64,000 bases of DNA from Sclerodactyla briareus (taxonomy: Eukaryota; Echinodermata; Holothuroidea; Dendrochirotida; Sclerodactylidae): contig JAODTK010003110.1 of the NCBI GenBank assembly GCA_026419785.1, positions 124,001 to 188,000 of the forward strand, written 5' to 3'. Of the stretch, positions 11,640 through 22,990 are shown one piece after another. Below the pieces are notes generated by a model. That model was not told the origin of the DNA. It saw only the letters and a program-made list of their open reading frames with translations, and searched no databases. A program made the position numbers and the translations under genes. Every line of letters starts with the position of its first letter. Positions within the stretch are counted from its first letter, which is position 1.

Positions 11640-14580
11640 ATTTCTACTAAGGGCCTGTTCAAATACGCGGAAAATGTTCGGGTCGATATGGTCTTCTCCA
11701 GATTGAAAGTGCCCGTACGCTCATCGTTTTTATCTCCAAAGGGAAATGGTGAATAGAAAACTTCCCTCATGTTAGTATAAATATTATTCACATAATGCTA
11801 ACCTGGCCAGTGCTTCAACGCGAGATCCAACCTATTAGCATCGTGACACTTCCCATTCTCGTATCTGTTCTAGCCTTTACTCGTAAGACTTTTGGTTGGG
11901 TGTTTCAGTGCTGCTCAAAGAAAATACGACGACGAAATGTCGTCATGTCTCCATGCATGTGTCGATTACATATGCCACTTACACCGACATGGATCGTCGG
12001 AACGCGCAGTGTATGCCCTCCTCGGTTTATTGACCCCGTGTGGACGAACCGGACCCCTTGCTATACTAGTATCCCTGTTACGCTCGGCATACAGCCTTGA
12101 CGGAGTCAACGCCGATCTGCCGATATCCGAGATAATCATCTAGCTCTGACGCACAATGTTGTCCTCTCGCTGTATATGATGATCAGAAGCTCCTGCCCTA
12201 CATTGGCGGCGTCTAGGCGTCGAAACGCTTCCATCGTTGGTGCTTCAATTCATTCCCAGTAAAGAACACCAATCTCGTTTATTATTCCGTAAATACCGAT
12301 GCCAGGGTAACTGATGTGGCTGGCATTTTGACTGATAGGATCTGTCAGCGTTTAGCGTGTTTCCAGGGTTCAAACACCCCGTCACTGCCCGTACCACTGG
12401 CAGCCTGGAGGTCGCTCACATAGCGCGCTCGTTGTAAGTGACGGTACTAATATTTTTTAAAGTGACATAGCAATATAACGACACGGAAGCAACGCCTTTG
12501 AAACAAATCATCTCACACTGTTCTTTTACTTTACTGTCGACAAATCTGCTTGGTCCGACAATCTTCAGACAAGGAACTCACTAAACGACCGTCCGCAATC
12601 GATAGCACATCAGAAACGAATGTAACTCCCAAAACCGAAACCTGCGTTATTTTTCAACTTGCCCTGAAAGACGGGTAAATGATGACTTGAAATTGAGCTA
12701 ATGCAGATACATGCTGTTAAGTGTAACCCAGTGTCTTATGTAATTGCCTATCTATATAACCATCATCCTAATTTCTAACGACGTAGGGTGGAGAGAGGGG
12801 TTAGAGACAAACTTCGGGTCGACATACGTGGTACTTCAGGCCAGTTCCTCTCGTACTATTGTGTTCACAGCCATTCAGCCTGCCTCAGAGAGAGTCCTTT
12901 CGGTAAATTCAGAAGGGAGGAAAACCCCCTCACCCCTAATTTGCGCCCCTGCTAGCAATAACAAACACTCTTCTGTTGACGCAATTGTAGTATCATAGCA
13001 ATTGATTAATTTCACAAGGTGAAACATAACTTATTGATCAATTATCAATATTATTTTCACTGCATGCCATGTTCATGTCGTCATTCCAATCGGAGGCAGA
13101 TGACTTAAAGGGCGCTGTTATAATTTGATTCACAAATTTTTACTTACTTAACTACAGATAAGATATTATGCGCGCTCCTATGAAATGTTATTCGAAATCT
13201 CATAGCCGTTCTGCAGAAAGGGCCGGACTTCTGCCAACACGTGAGTTACAACAATCGCGGCATTTACCCGGGTAACAACACTTTTTTTTTCCGCCCGGAC
13301 CATAAGACGTGGAAAAAACCGCATCGGAGGCCGATGTCAATTCAATTAAGAGGTTTAGCCACCAATTCCAGCCGCGTCCTATTTCCTTAACACAGTATCC
13401 TGTTACACATATTCCAATGTTGTATATAGTGGTATAGAAACCACTGGATGTATATTAGGATCTTCGTGCGTGAGTAATATTTCAGGTAGATAGAACAGTT
13501 ACTTTTTGTCCGCCTATTTCATCATTTATCATACGTAAATATCTGTTTTTCGAGCGACCATGCGAACAAATTCGTGAAAACTAATCACTTGTAATCCACG
13601 TCCACTTTTTATTAGGGGGAAGGGGGTTGGAGAGGCTCACCCTAGTATCTCCATGTATTTTCCCTTCCATACCAACCTACGTAATCGCTGCATCGGTGTC
13701 CACTTGCCAGGTATCACCTGTCGTATGGGTATTTTCTTTGAAGAGCTCTCCTCTCTCATTAAAACCAGATAGTGGCCCAAACGATTTGAAAAGCTACCGT
13801 CCCCAGTTGCAGCAGTGTTCCTTACAAAAAAACTAGGAATGTGTAGGCGCGGAGCAAATCACGAATATCTGGAGAATAAGGAACTGTTTGGTGAAGGGTG
13901 AAGTGACAATTTTGGTATTACTCATGACAACTCTGCTGCCTTGTTGATTACCAATATCATAACATATGATTCAAACGACTAAAGGACAGGATTTAGTATT
14001 CTGGTGCCCGCACTAAATAGTGTAAATCTTAATTCACAAAGTCGTTCTACAATCTGTAGTAAATGAAACGTGTCTCTTATAAGATGAAAAAACTGAAATG
14101 ATCTCTCAATCCTCCCGTTATTTCTGAATGGTATGTTGTGGGTAGTTCTGCAGATAAGCTGACTGCAGCTAATGCATGAAGATGAATGGTAACAAAACTT
14201 GAATTATTGCTAAATCCTCCCGTTTTCAATCTGCTGTCAGGTTACCTATTTAGGGGTTGCTCTCAATAAGAATATTGAAATGAATAGACATGTTAACATA
14301 TTTGCAAATTGCAACTTGCTCTTCATGGAATGGAAACATCGCCGAAAAGTATTCGAATGCAGGCGAGGCTTAAATGCTTGTTCACGCGTAATAGTTTACC
14401 TCATCATGACCATGATTATCAACTTTACCAAACTGCAAGCAAAAGTTATGCCAGAGTGTTACTTGTAAAACCGTACGCTTGTATCCACACCCATTCTTTT
14501 CTGCATTGCTTCTGTGAAACAACGGATAACTTTAAAAGTTGTGTGTAACCTTCAAATGCCTCATGGACATATTTATATAT
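11640..14580. other. Unique-looking stretch, no gene recognised
   Basis: The region near 11.9-12.25 kb is GC-richer, and two overlapping frames (11795-12100, 101 codons; 11892-12143, 83 codons) run through it. Neither resembles a family I recognise. The rest is A+T-rich filler. Confidence 0.4.
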
Positions 14581-14582
14581 TT

Positions 14583-14817
14583 TAATAATAATAATAATAT
14601 TATTAATTATTATTATTATTATTATAGTAGTATAGTAGTAGTAGTAGTAAGTAGTACGTAGTAGTAGTAGTGTAAGGAGTAGTATAGTAGTAGTAGTAAG
14701 ATCAATAATTAGGATTAGTAATAGTATAGTCTTATTAATTATATTATTAGTATTAGTAGTATTAGTATTATTCAGTAGTATTATTAGTATTATAGTATCA
14801 TTAGTAGTAGTATTATC
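14583..14817. repeat. TAA/TAG-type trinucleotide microsatellite
   Basis: About 235 bp of TAA, TTA, TAG and GTA units, partly degraded. It abuts the 3' side of the minus-strand LINE at 14812-15665 and may have grown from that element's tail. The 145-codon minus frame here reads Ile/Thr/Asn repeats and is not a gene. Confidence 0.95.
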
Positions 14818-15665
14818 CCAAGAATTACCCACAAGGATATTCCACTCATTATAATGCGAGAAGAGATATTTACGAGTGTCCAATCTACAGCGTTGTCATG
14901 AGGTTTTTTGAGGCAATGACCCCTACTGGTAGTAACATTGGGGAACCCTGGAAAGCCCTCGATTCCATGAACAATTTCAAAAACCCAAATCAAATAGCTC
15001 GAATTCGTTTCAACTCCATCGGAGTTTTAGAAACGAGACGCCTAAATCTTTCCTAGTAAGGTGAATCTCCAAAGGCGTGAATTATTCTAGTGGCTCTCCG
15101 CTGAATTTTTTTCAATTACCGGCCTTTTCTCGAGAGTAAGGACTCCATACTTGGACATGAAACTTCCAGTTGGGGTCTCACCAGTTGCGTAGTAAACAAC
15201 CTTTACAATAAATCTCTTCAAGGAACTGAAGTGTTTTCGTATAATTAAAGTCAATAATCCAATACTTTTCTCGCAAATTCGGCACACTGTAAAGAAGTTC
15301 AAAGAAGAATAAAAACATAATGAACTCAGAGCTCCATTTTTGAATTCACTTGAATATTATGGCCATAACTTGAAGAAAGAGTTTGTGGGAACCAACGTCG
15401 TAAACTGCACTTACGGCATTGAAAAACAGTTGTCAATCGGCAGGCCATTTAGAGATTATATCAAGACCTTTGAAACATTTTGCAACATCTTCGTTCGGAG
15501 CACCTCCATAAACGTAGTGTCGTTTGCGAACTTTTTAACTTTGGAATGCACCGAACGAATCTTCAGATCGTCCAATTTACGCCAGAAAAAGTAATGGCCA
15601 AAGAACTGATCCTTGGAGAAAACCACTTAGTGATCTTTTGCCAAGTCGAAGAACGCCGGATTGAT
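14812..15665 (-). mobile_element. CR1-like LINE fragment: reverse transcriptase, palm to C terminus
   Basis: This is the C-terminal half of a non-LTR retrotransposon ORF2, which would copy element RNA at a nicked target site. Reading down the minus strand I see LQGSVLWPLLF (15586-15618; family form PQGSVLGPLLF, RT motif B), then KFANDTTF near 15510-15534 (the YADD/FADD catalytic box with its first Asp now Asn), a W-PAD-QLFFN block, EKSIGLLTLIIRK, LKKIQRRATRII (about 15075-15115), VFEIVHGIEGF and DTRKYLFSH (14846-14883). The order and wording fit the CR1 clade. The pieces lie in different frames with stops between, so the copy is dead and old. It is 5'-truncated at about 15665 and ends in a microsatellite. 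The plus frames 15340-15668 are shadows. Confidence 0.9.
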
Positions 15666-15719
15666 TGACAAAACGTTGTTTCCTATTAAGGAGTCACTGA
15701 CGAATCACTCAAGTAACAG

Positions 15720-15960
15720 TAACATACATACACACATAATGATATTTATAAAGCGCCGCTCATAAAAGATCGTAGTGCGATAAAATTCGCAAACAACAAC
15801 ATGTTCAAGCGTATATAACGTTTTCAAATGTTTCTTAAACGTGTTCAAGGTTGGCAGCTGTTCTTCTGCTGGTCGAGGGGACCGATTCCAGGAGTTCGGA
15901 CTTCATCTCAGTGCCAAAACTGTTAATTTGGAGAAGAGACGCTCTGAAAAACCTTGTCAC
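15720..15960 (-). mobile_element. CR1/L2-like LINE 3' end (last codons plus 3' UTR)
   Basis: On the minus strand LPTLNTFKKHLKTLYTLE (about 15806-15859) matches the usual end of CR1/L2-type proteins, where LWNSLP is followed by FKK-LKT-LF. About 50 bp further on is GCGCTTTATAAATATCA (15743-15759), the 3'-UTR box that ends many of these LINEs, then a TATGTGTGTATG microsatellite (15722-15738). It lies directly upstream of, and in the same orientation as, the reverse transcriptase fragment at 14812-15665. Because this is a 3' end, it belongs to a separate insertion. It is broken by frame changes and heavily 5'-truncated. Confidence 0.75.
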
Positions 15961-16060
15961 GTTTTATTTGTTAATACCACAATGTGTAAAATTGTTTAAC
16001 TAATTAGTATCCTTTTATATTATTCTTATCACAAATATTTATCGCTTTAACATATATTAG

Positions 16061-16115
16061 ATTATATTATTATTTATAATATTATTATTATTATTATTAT
16101 TAGTATTAATTATAT
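16061..16115. repeat. (TTA)n microsatellite
   Basis: About 55 bp of TTA/ATT units with small interruptions. Confidence 0.95.
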
Positions 16116-16119
16116 AACA

Positions 16120-18240
16120 ATACATTGCAGTTCTCAGGTATTGTCAACCACCGTAACGTTGTGACAACATTCTCTGAGTCATACCAACGCAACAAGTGTT
16201 CATATTACGAATATATGCAACTCACTCGACTGAAGTGCGTAGTTGACTGCTTTGCTTTGGCTTTCGTCCAGTTGTTGTTGAATTTAATTGATTGAGTAAC
16301 ACGAATGACAATTCAACTAAATTATTAGGATACCTTCTCCTTGCAAACATGCCGTAGAAATGGAACAGTGATGAAAACAGAATTGTTTATTCAATGTCAG
16401 GAATGTCTGATGTATAACCGTTTCCCCTAAATCAAGTGTGGTTTGGTTTCAACCGTGGGTGATCGATTAGCAAACCCGAACAACACAAAAACAATGAACA
16501 TGAGTTCCTGAATTATTCATTAAAACTAGGGAGTACATTAAATTTTTCATTCGATTTGGGGATGAGTCAAAGTGATTATAGGGAATGTATCGAACGAGAA
16601 CATGTCCTTACTTGGTTGTGCTTGACGTTTGTGTCTTCATGCAAGATCATTTCCCGTCCTACTGCAGCAGCGGGAATTCCTTGCTCTGAACTATGTGTAA
16701 CAAAAATGTGACCAGCATCTATCTCCTGAGAAATTGATCGGATTAGAATCACAAACAAAACCAAAAATATTTAGTAAAGTTTGGTAGGTAGTATCAAACG
16801 ACACCGCGCTGAAGTTTCCCAACATTTCCAGTTTTCAATGGCGATGGTTTTGGTTTTATTAATCAATATACGGAAACCCCATTGCATGGAATGAGCACAA
16901 GGTATAAACAAAGACGTCTCATGGAAGTTATATTTCCGTGTCGTTTTGTGGAATTGATCCACCTGATTATCAGGGCATTTGTGTTATTTATTACAGCTGT
17001 GTAAAATGTATCCTGACTTTTTATGGCGCGCGAAATGGGCCAAATTCACAGTGTTTCACTACGGGACGTTCACCCACGGTTATCAGCCGTCGTGCCTCCC
17101 TTCAGGTCTTTTTTAATTTCCGCTGTTTCTAACATTCGGCTTGTTAAAAATGCCTGTCGATGAGGCCATCAATTAGAAAAACCCGTCTGGCAAGGGCTTT
17201 GTTCGCTTTGTTACTGATGTTTTAATTATCGGCTCTCCGTATTCACTGGATGTATTTTAGGCAAATCTCAAAATATAGGTTAGATCTACGCGAGGGCGGG
17301 TACCAGGGCCTTGTCCTAAACTGCGGAAGGGACAGTACAGTTCATCGAGGGGTTTTTAATCAAGTTAAATAGTGATCACATGTATAGATGATTCAGGCCG
17401 TTCAGACCCGGCAAACACATCCTTATCTTGCTTGGACTGTGAACTTCAGAGCATATACTGATACAATGTTGTTCTGTAGCCGTATTGTAATACGAAAGAA
17501 GGTAGATAGATCATTTAGTAACCAGAGGAAGCGTTGTGACCACTGGTCACAGCCATGGCATCAGAGTTAAACTAAATAAACCCCAGCCAACCTATTTAGA
17601 TCCCTCAAAATTAGCCACGAAACCATTGACAATTGCGGAACAATGGCAGCGTTGGTCGGTATGCATAGTTTAGTAAGAATGTAATTATTTACGACTATTG
17701 CGAAGCAACTATAAATTTCACCTGCGGTAAATCCCTTTATTGATAATGTCAGCTCTTTACAATAGTTGACATCTCACGTTTGACTATAGGCAACAAAACT
17801 GTCGTTCTAGTTTCTGGGTTGCAGTTCCTCATACTACTTTCCCTCAACCATGAACGTTAAACTGTGCGTTCGTTTGCACGAAAGAGGCTTTCAGTTGTCA
17901 GCTTGGCATTTGTAATCCTTCATAGATGGTTGCCGGTTTCCATTAGGGACGGTCATACCAACAAAACCAAACAACCCCCCCCCCAAAAAAAAAAAACAAA
18001 AAAAAAACAACAACAACAACAATGTTGTTTATGCATGCACCTATGAATAGGTCATGCATGTACAAGGCCTGTCTGCTGTACAATGAGTCCATTTAGTACA
18101 AGCACAAGCGTCAGATGCATGTGATCTAATGCCATCGAACCCGTTGCTCCAGGAACAATTAGATAGTGTAAAAATTGTATTGCTTTAAATTCTGTTTACG
18201 TCTTAGTGCAACTGCAGCTATCGCGTGATATATGGGCTCA
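16120..18240. other. No gene seen
   Basis: A+T-rich filler. The minus frames at 16576-16962 are 62 and 63 codons and unrecognised. A mixed poly-C, poly-A and CAA tract lies at 17974-18022. Confidence 0.5.
17974..18022. repeat. Poly-C / poly-A / (CAA)n tract
   Basis: Ten C, then an A-rich stretch, then five CAA units. An A-rich tail like this can mark a retroposed 3' end on the plus strand, but I see no element body upstream. Confidence 0.85.
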
Positions 18241-18249
18241 GCCAGGTAG

Positions 18250-18410
18250 TCTGTTCCGGTCCTCTACAGTCAGTTATTAGTGACGAGATGGGCCTCCCAT
18301 ACAATCTGGACTTCGTCTACAACAGACGTTTTGTGAGGCTAATATATCAAAGGAGAACTTTTGCAGCCTCGCGCTCGCACCAATTTGCAGACGATATTGC
18401 TACAAATTAA
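18250..18410 (+). mobile_element. Possible RTE-like LINE reverse transcriptase scrap
   Basis: One frame reads MGLPYNLDFVYNRR and, 14 residues later, HQFADDIATN before a stop. RTE-clade reverse transcriptases carry a G-Y-DG-LFN-RR segment followed by (Q/L)(Y/F)ADD, the catalytic box, at similar spacing. Here FADD is intact. The upstream motif B is not recognisable and the downstream text does not continue the family, so this would be a very short remnant. A chance FADD cannot be ruled out. Confidence 0.4.
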
Positions 18411-20950
18411 ACACTCTACAGCTCTATCCGCCTTGAAGTGTGTTTTCCTTGCCGCCTTCGGGGATTTTCTCTCGGGGCCGGTCCCCATTCACCTGTTAGC
18501 GAGATGCAGTTGGATGTTGTTCCGTTCCTCCCTCCCGTCGTCCCTGCCGCGTGTCGTAAGAGGACGGCGTAGTCTGCCCTCTTCATGTTTCTCCAGCCGC
18601 TCTTGATGGGAGGGAAACCAAATCAATCGAGCGAAGAAAGAAAATCAAATAACTTGAGGAGTCAGATCTTATGCGTGCCAATTTTTATATTACTTTAGCT
18701 CCTCGCCTTATATCGGCTCACCATTTCGGTAAGTGGGAAAGTGCGGCATATCTGGATTGTAAGCTTTATATATGACACAAGTGTGGCATTCTCACGAGAG
18801 TCATGTGCGTTATTTAAAATACACGACGACAGGTAATTAACTGCGTTATGTCGGGATGCTAGGTTCCTTAGTTCCCTGCAATCCCTGCATGCCCAAACTA
18901 GTTTGTGAGGAAGAATAGACGCAAAATTATGATATTTTCATATTGTTTTATGCAACATTTCCATGGGCAGATTGAATCGAGTAACATGTTCAACATTATT
19001 GATAGAAAATTGTCTTGGGGGCGCGCTCATCACAATTAGTTTCACGGGTTTGGTGTTCCTGCTCGTTAAAATTATCTCGTATATTTGTTCTAACATCATA
19101 TCGATTTTATCATTGAGAGTCATCAGATAGCACCGACTTGCTCATCTGCGTTCAAAACCGGAAGTTCAATGTTGTTGCGTTTATTATAAGTTATGGGTTA
19201 TAGAATAGGCATATTGACGCTTTATCGGCTTGCTCGCACATGACGCCCATCTTCATGTCATCTGTACACCAATTCCGAGCGATGGACGTGGTCGTATGGA
19301 AAACGAAAGTTATTATTATTATTATTAATATTAAGAGTTGTAGGCCCTTTAGGTAGTTATTTCCGCATCCCTGGTGGTTGAGCCGCCCGTGGATGGCTTG
19401 TCTAATACATACCACTGACGAAAAATATCAGAGCAGTTGCATGGAGGGATGGCTCTAGGGATCGGTGACATACATCCAGAGATGGTCTGGACTGGTGTCA
19501 AGGCTGTTCCCAAAGTGTTATGTGGCATTTGCAGATCGGACTCCTTGTGCTCTGGTGTAAACCCGACGACTGGAGGGAGGGACTCATTTTTCGTCATGTT
19601 GCTAACATGAATTCCGATATGTATTCTCGTTAGTCGAAATCCTGGTGCGTATAGCCGAATCCGAATATTGAAAACCTAATCATTTCCAGAGAATAAACAC
19701 ATGTTAACCTTTGAACAGTAATTTAGTGATACGCAGTGCATATTATTGGCTTGTTTACTATAGAAGTCATTTGTCGATGAAAGTTTGATCTTGCCATGGG
19801 TTCATATGTGAAATTGTAAGAGTGGACCATGTCATTGACACATTGCGATGAGTATGCAGAGTAGGGTCGACATTGGAGAATATGTGCCTTATGATAACCC
19901 TGACGTTAACGGATTACCAGTATTGGAGCCGATCGACTGGACGAATTATGTTTGCTGACAGTGGTATCAAACGATGGACTACGCACGCAGAGTACGCTAT
20001 ACACACATAACAAAAAATATTCACTTGGGTCATTCATTCCGCGATCCTATAAATGTTGTGATATGGCATACGATTGCATGTACAAGCAGGCAGTCGCCAT
20101 CATAATGACAGTGCTGTTTGTGTATCTTGCTCAGACACTCGATATTTGAGCAAAACCTGCGACTCATGGTCTCATAACAGAAGCAGAACGTAATCTCACA
20201 CGGCTAGTGTTTATTGCAAAGTGCCCTTTGAAGTAAATCATTGAGCGAAGAATATAATTAGTGGTATTGGTCCACAGTCGAATGGCGCAATTTTTGATGA
20301 GGTTATACCGGTACACCGAAGCGCGCTAAACTAACACGGATAAAACATCGACCATGTACACTTTGAGAAATGTTTGGGTACAAATATCTTGAGCGATTTA
20401 TTTCTCCCAGTCAGGGTAATATATTCAACCAAAATTTGAGTAGTAAAATGCTCACCCAGACTAGGTAAACTTAAAACCATTTCCAGTGGTAAGTGTAACC
20501 AACATTTTCAAAAGTGAGTTGTACCTCCAGCGGTTGTACTTCTGATTATAAACGTGGTTACTCCGGATGTTGAACAGTAACAGTGGTTATAGACTGGCAT
20601 GATATCCGATATCCGATGCGGTTGGGAAGAATAACGGGACTCAGTTATAAGGGTAGCTCGTCAGGTCAGCTAACATGACGCTTAGGCCACACCCATATAG
20701 GTTTAAAGTTGAAAAGACCCAATAGCATTCGGTCAGAATGCCTCAGTTACATTCCAATGGGAGTTTGCACTAATGTAACTAAGGTTACGACACTAATGTT
20801 GAAGGAAATCCGACTGTTACTTCATGTCTTGATAATGCAGAAATTAGACAGCCAGCATGAATCCATTTTTGTGAACACGTTTCGTCTTTCGGGTTCTGAA
20901 CTTTTTCAAGGAGTGATGTGTAGTTGTTATTCTTCGTATGTGAGTCTGTA
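18411..20950. other. Unique-looking stretch, no gene recognised
   Basis: A short ATT microsatellite lies at 19310-19334. The minus frame 19349-19597 (82 codons, proline-rich, with an ATG in fair context) looks protein-like but matches nothing I know. The 18420-18610 part is GC-richer. Confidence 0.4.
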
Positions 20951-20956
20951 CGGCCC

Positions 20957-21135
20957 GTGGCGGCGGAAAGCCTACAATTTAGGGGGAGGAAGCAGACCAA
21001 ACTTTGGATGGATTTTTGTGTGTTACCTTAAGCGGAGGCGCCACCATCGGTTGGCGCGGAGAGTACATGAAAATTTTGGGTTTTACAAACCTCCCAGATT
21101 GGCCGGAAATGGGCACTTCTGAGCGTGGTGGCTAT
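20957..21135 (+). mobile_element. 5' part of a G-rich DNA element related to 45336-45774
   Basis: It begins GTGGCGGCGG and then AGGGGGAGGAAG, matching the left end of the 45.3-kb element. It continues through TAAGCGGAGGCGCCACCAT, TTGGCGCGGAGAGTACATG, TTTTACAAACCTCCCAGATT and GGGCACTTCTG. The 45.3-kb copy has TAAGCGGAGCGCGACCAT, TTGGCGCGTAGCG, TTTTACAGACCCCCCAGATT and GGCACTTCTGGGG at the same places. I cannot find a right end, so this copy is truncated or too diverged to close. The 137-codon plus frame 20709-21122 crosses it and is incidental. Confidence 0.65.
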
Positions 21136-21409
21136 ATGTACCCAGTCATAAAAGTGGGGCAGTCTGCATAATCGTGGTTATCAATGAATGTAGGGTATGA
21201 AGAATGATAATGCATATCCGATGTGTTGGAGACAGCAAATTCCCGCTGAGGGAGATCTCGGGGAAAGGTTATGTCACACCTTGCACCATCCCCCCCCCCA
21301 TTTAAGAAAATTGACTTCCCTCCTCATTAACGGGAATTGCCAGTGCCATGATCGAGATGTGTAATTATGATGCTTCACCCAGGTGGTCCCTTTCCGCCCC
21401 AGTTGGCCA

Positions 21410-21480
21410 CCGGCCTGTGGTCACGTGGTAGCGTATGGACTTGCAGTATGTATAGGGGGTAGGTCGACTTCCGTAGGAGG
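21410..21480 (+). mobile_element. tRNA-headed SINE-like scrap
   Basis: TGGTCACGTGGTAGCG (21418-21433) resembles a pol III A box and tRNA D arm. Twenty-seven bases on, AGGTCGACTTCC (21461-21472) resembles a B box with one base missing. Between them is GACTTGCAGT, like a Cys-type anticodon loop. The ends do not pair as an acceptor stem, so this is not a working tRNA gene. A decayed tRNA-derived SINE head is the best reading; no body or tail is clear. Confidence 0.4.
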
Positions 21481-21734
21481 GACGAGCCCCAAACACTGGA
21501 AAGATAACATTGTTTTAACACTTTGGTTTCCTCGAATTTCACACATAGTGACAAACTATGGAAAATTATTCAGTACGTTTAAAAGACACCAAAGTGGACA
21601 AATGGTTCTTTGAACCGTCCGTCGTAACAACTTTTTACTTGGTGATGAAGGTTGTTACAACGGGAATTAAGGTTCAAAATATGTAGTGGTTGTATAGCAA
21701 CAGATCGTAGCCAACTATTTATAGCAAGTTTACA

Positions 21735-22405
21735 GCAAGGGCGCAGCCACTGTTGAAAGTGGGGTGGTCAAGAGCAAATTTGGGGGGGGGGGGGGTCCGA
21801 AGCAGTGATGAGAAATTTGTGTAACAGTTTGATACATAATTCATGCTGTTTTGGTGTCTTTTTTTATTTGAAAATGTAAGTTAACACCTGAACACATGAC
21901 TGCAAGATAGTAAATGATGGAAGTCATTCACAGACATGTTATTTGATTAGGGGGTATTTCTTCTCTGTTCATCATAAAGCTGAAACACAAATTGCAAGCA
22001 TACACTTTTTATCTTATCTAGGACTAAAATCTTTTTCAATGTCCCAAGTTTGCCGATAGTATTGTGGCCTTGGTAATTACAGCGGTTATTCGATTACAGA
22101 TTTGCGCTACAAGCTGCGCATTTATCGAAGACCACTGGCACGGCCAACGGGTTCGATACGGCACCATTTGTTGAAACTCGGAAAGGCACCCTACCGTTCA
22201 ACATTTATTTAGGCCTGTTATAATTATTGTCTATATTTCATCATGTACGCAGATTAATAATGATAGTTCCAATTGTCGATGGGTTGGTGTTAATTTTTCA
22301 ATTTCATATGGTTCAAAAATGTCAGTGGGGGACGGTCCCCCCCACTTCAAAAATTTAGGGCGGGACGCGTCCCCCGCTCCCCCCCCCACCGCTTGCGCCG
22401 CTTAT
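21735..22405 (+). mobile_element. Non-autonomous DNA transposon with G-rich ends
   Basis: The left end reads AAGGGCGCAGCCACTG, followed by a 14-G run (21782-21795). The right end, read in reverse complement, is AAGCGGCGCAAGCGGTGG and lies next to C runs and CGGGACGCGTCCCCCGCTCC. The ends pair as imperfect inverted repeats of about 11-13 bp, and the right-end wording resembles that of the 45336-45774 element. The 570-bp interior codes for nothing recognisable. No clean target-site duplication is visible. Confidence 0.55.
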
Positions 22406-22770
22406 GTAGTTTTATGCCGTTCGTCAGTTGTCTGTCGTCGTCTGCTCTTAAGTGCACAGCGATATCACCCAATCAATATATTCGCATGATCCGTACATTT
22501 GCATTGGTGATTGCACAGTGTCGTAGCCGGATCTGACAGGACATATCGGGAAATCGAAAGGCCTACTAAAAAACGGGGAAGAGAGAAGGGAAGGGGGTGA
22601 TGAGAAGAACTAGTGGAAACACGAAAAAAAATCCAATGAAAGTTTGGAATTAATTGGGAATAAGCCGAAAATAGTGGGCCCAAACGGCCTCGAGGATGAT
22701 GAGAGCATAACGAGGACGGGAACCGCCTGTTTTTGACGCCCTAATAAAGTCATCAAAACACAGGAAGAAA

Positions 22771-22790
22771 TGGTGATGGTGATGGTGATG
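22771..22790. repeat. (TGGTGA)n short repeat
   Basis: Just over three hexamer units. Confidence 0.9.
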
Positions 22791-22799
22791 TAGCTCATA

Positions 22800-22990
22800 T
22801 GTAAGGCAACTGTATTATGCTAATTAGGTAATCTTAGTCGCATAAGTTATGCCTTTTCCATTTCACTGGATTTTCGGCGAAACTTGGTGGATTGTGGTGT
22901 AAGAAAAATTTAACAGTCGAGTCGAGGTCAATGAAGGTCTGCAAGATCTTGGGCAACGTTATAATTTGTCAGATTTACCTGTAAGTCCGT
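22800..22990 (+). repeat. Copy of the CTTGGTGGATGTGG repeat family
   Basis: GAAACTTGGTGGATTGTGGT and the following GAGTCGAGGTCAATGAAGGTC match 5250-5340. It is shorter and more diverged. Confidence 0.45.

Noticed and set aside
12844-12857. The minus strand carries AGTACGAGAGGAAC, identical to the universal core of the large-subunit rRNA sarcin-ricin loop.
   Set aside because: Bases on either side do not follow 28S rRNA beyond this 14-mer, so it is chance or an unrecognisable scrap, not an rRNA gene.
14446-14883. 145-codon minus-strand Ile/Thr/Asn-rich frame.
   Set aside because: Mostly a trinucleotide microsatellite; only its first 20 or so residues are LINE sequence, annotated as such.
22137-22165. 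GGGTTCGATACGG, a B-box-like sequence.
   Set aside because: No A box or tRNA-like fold upstream; it lies inside a G-rich DNA element.
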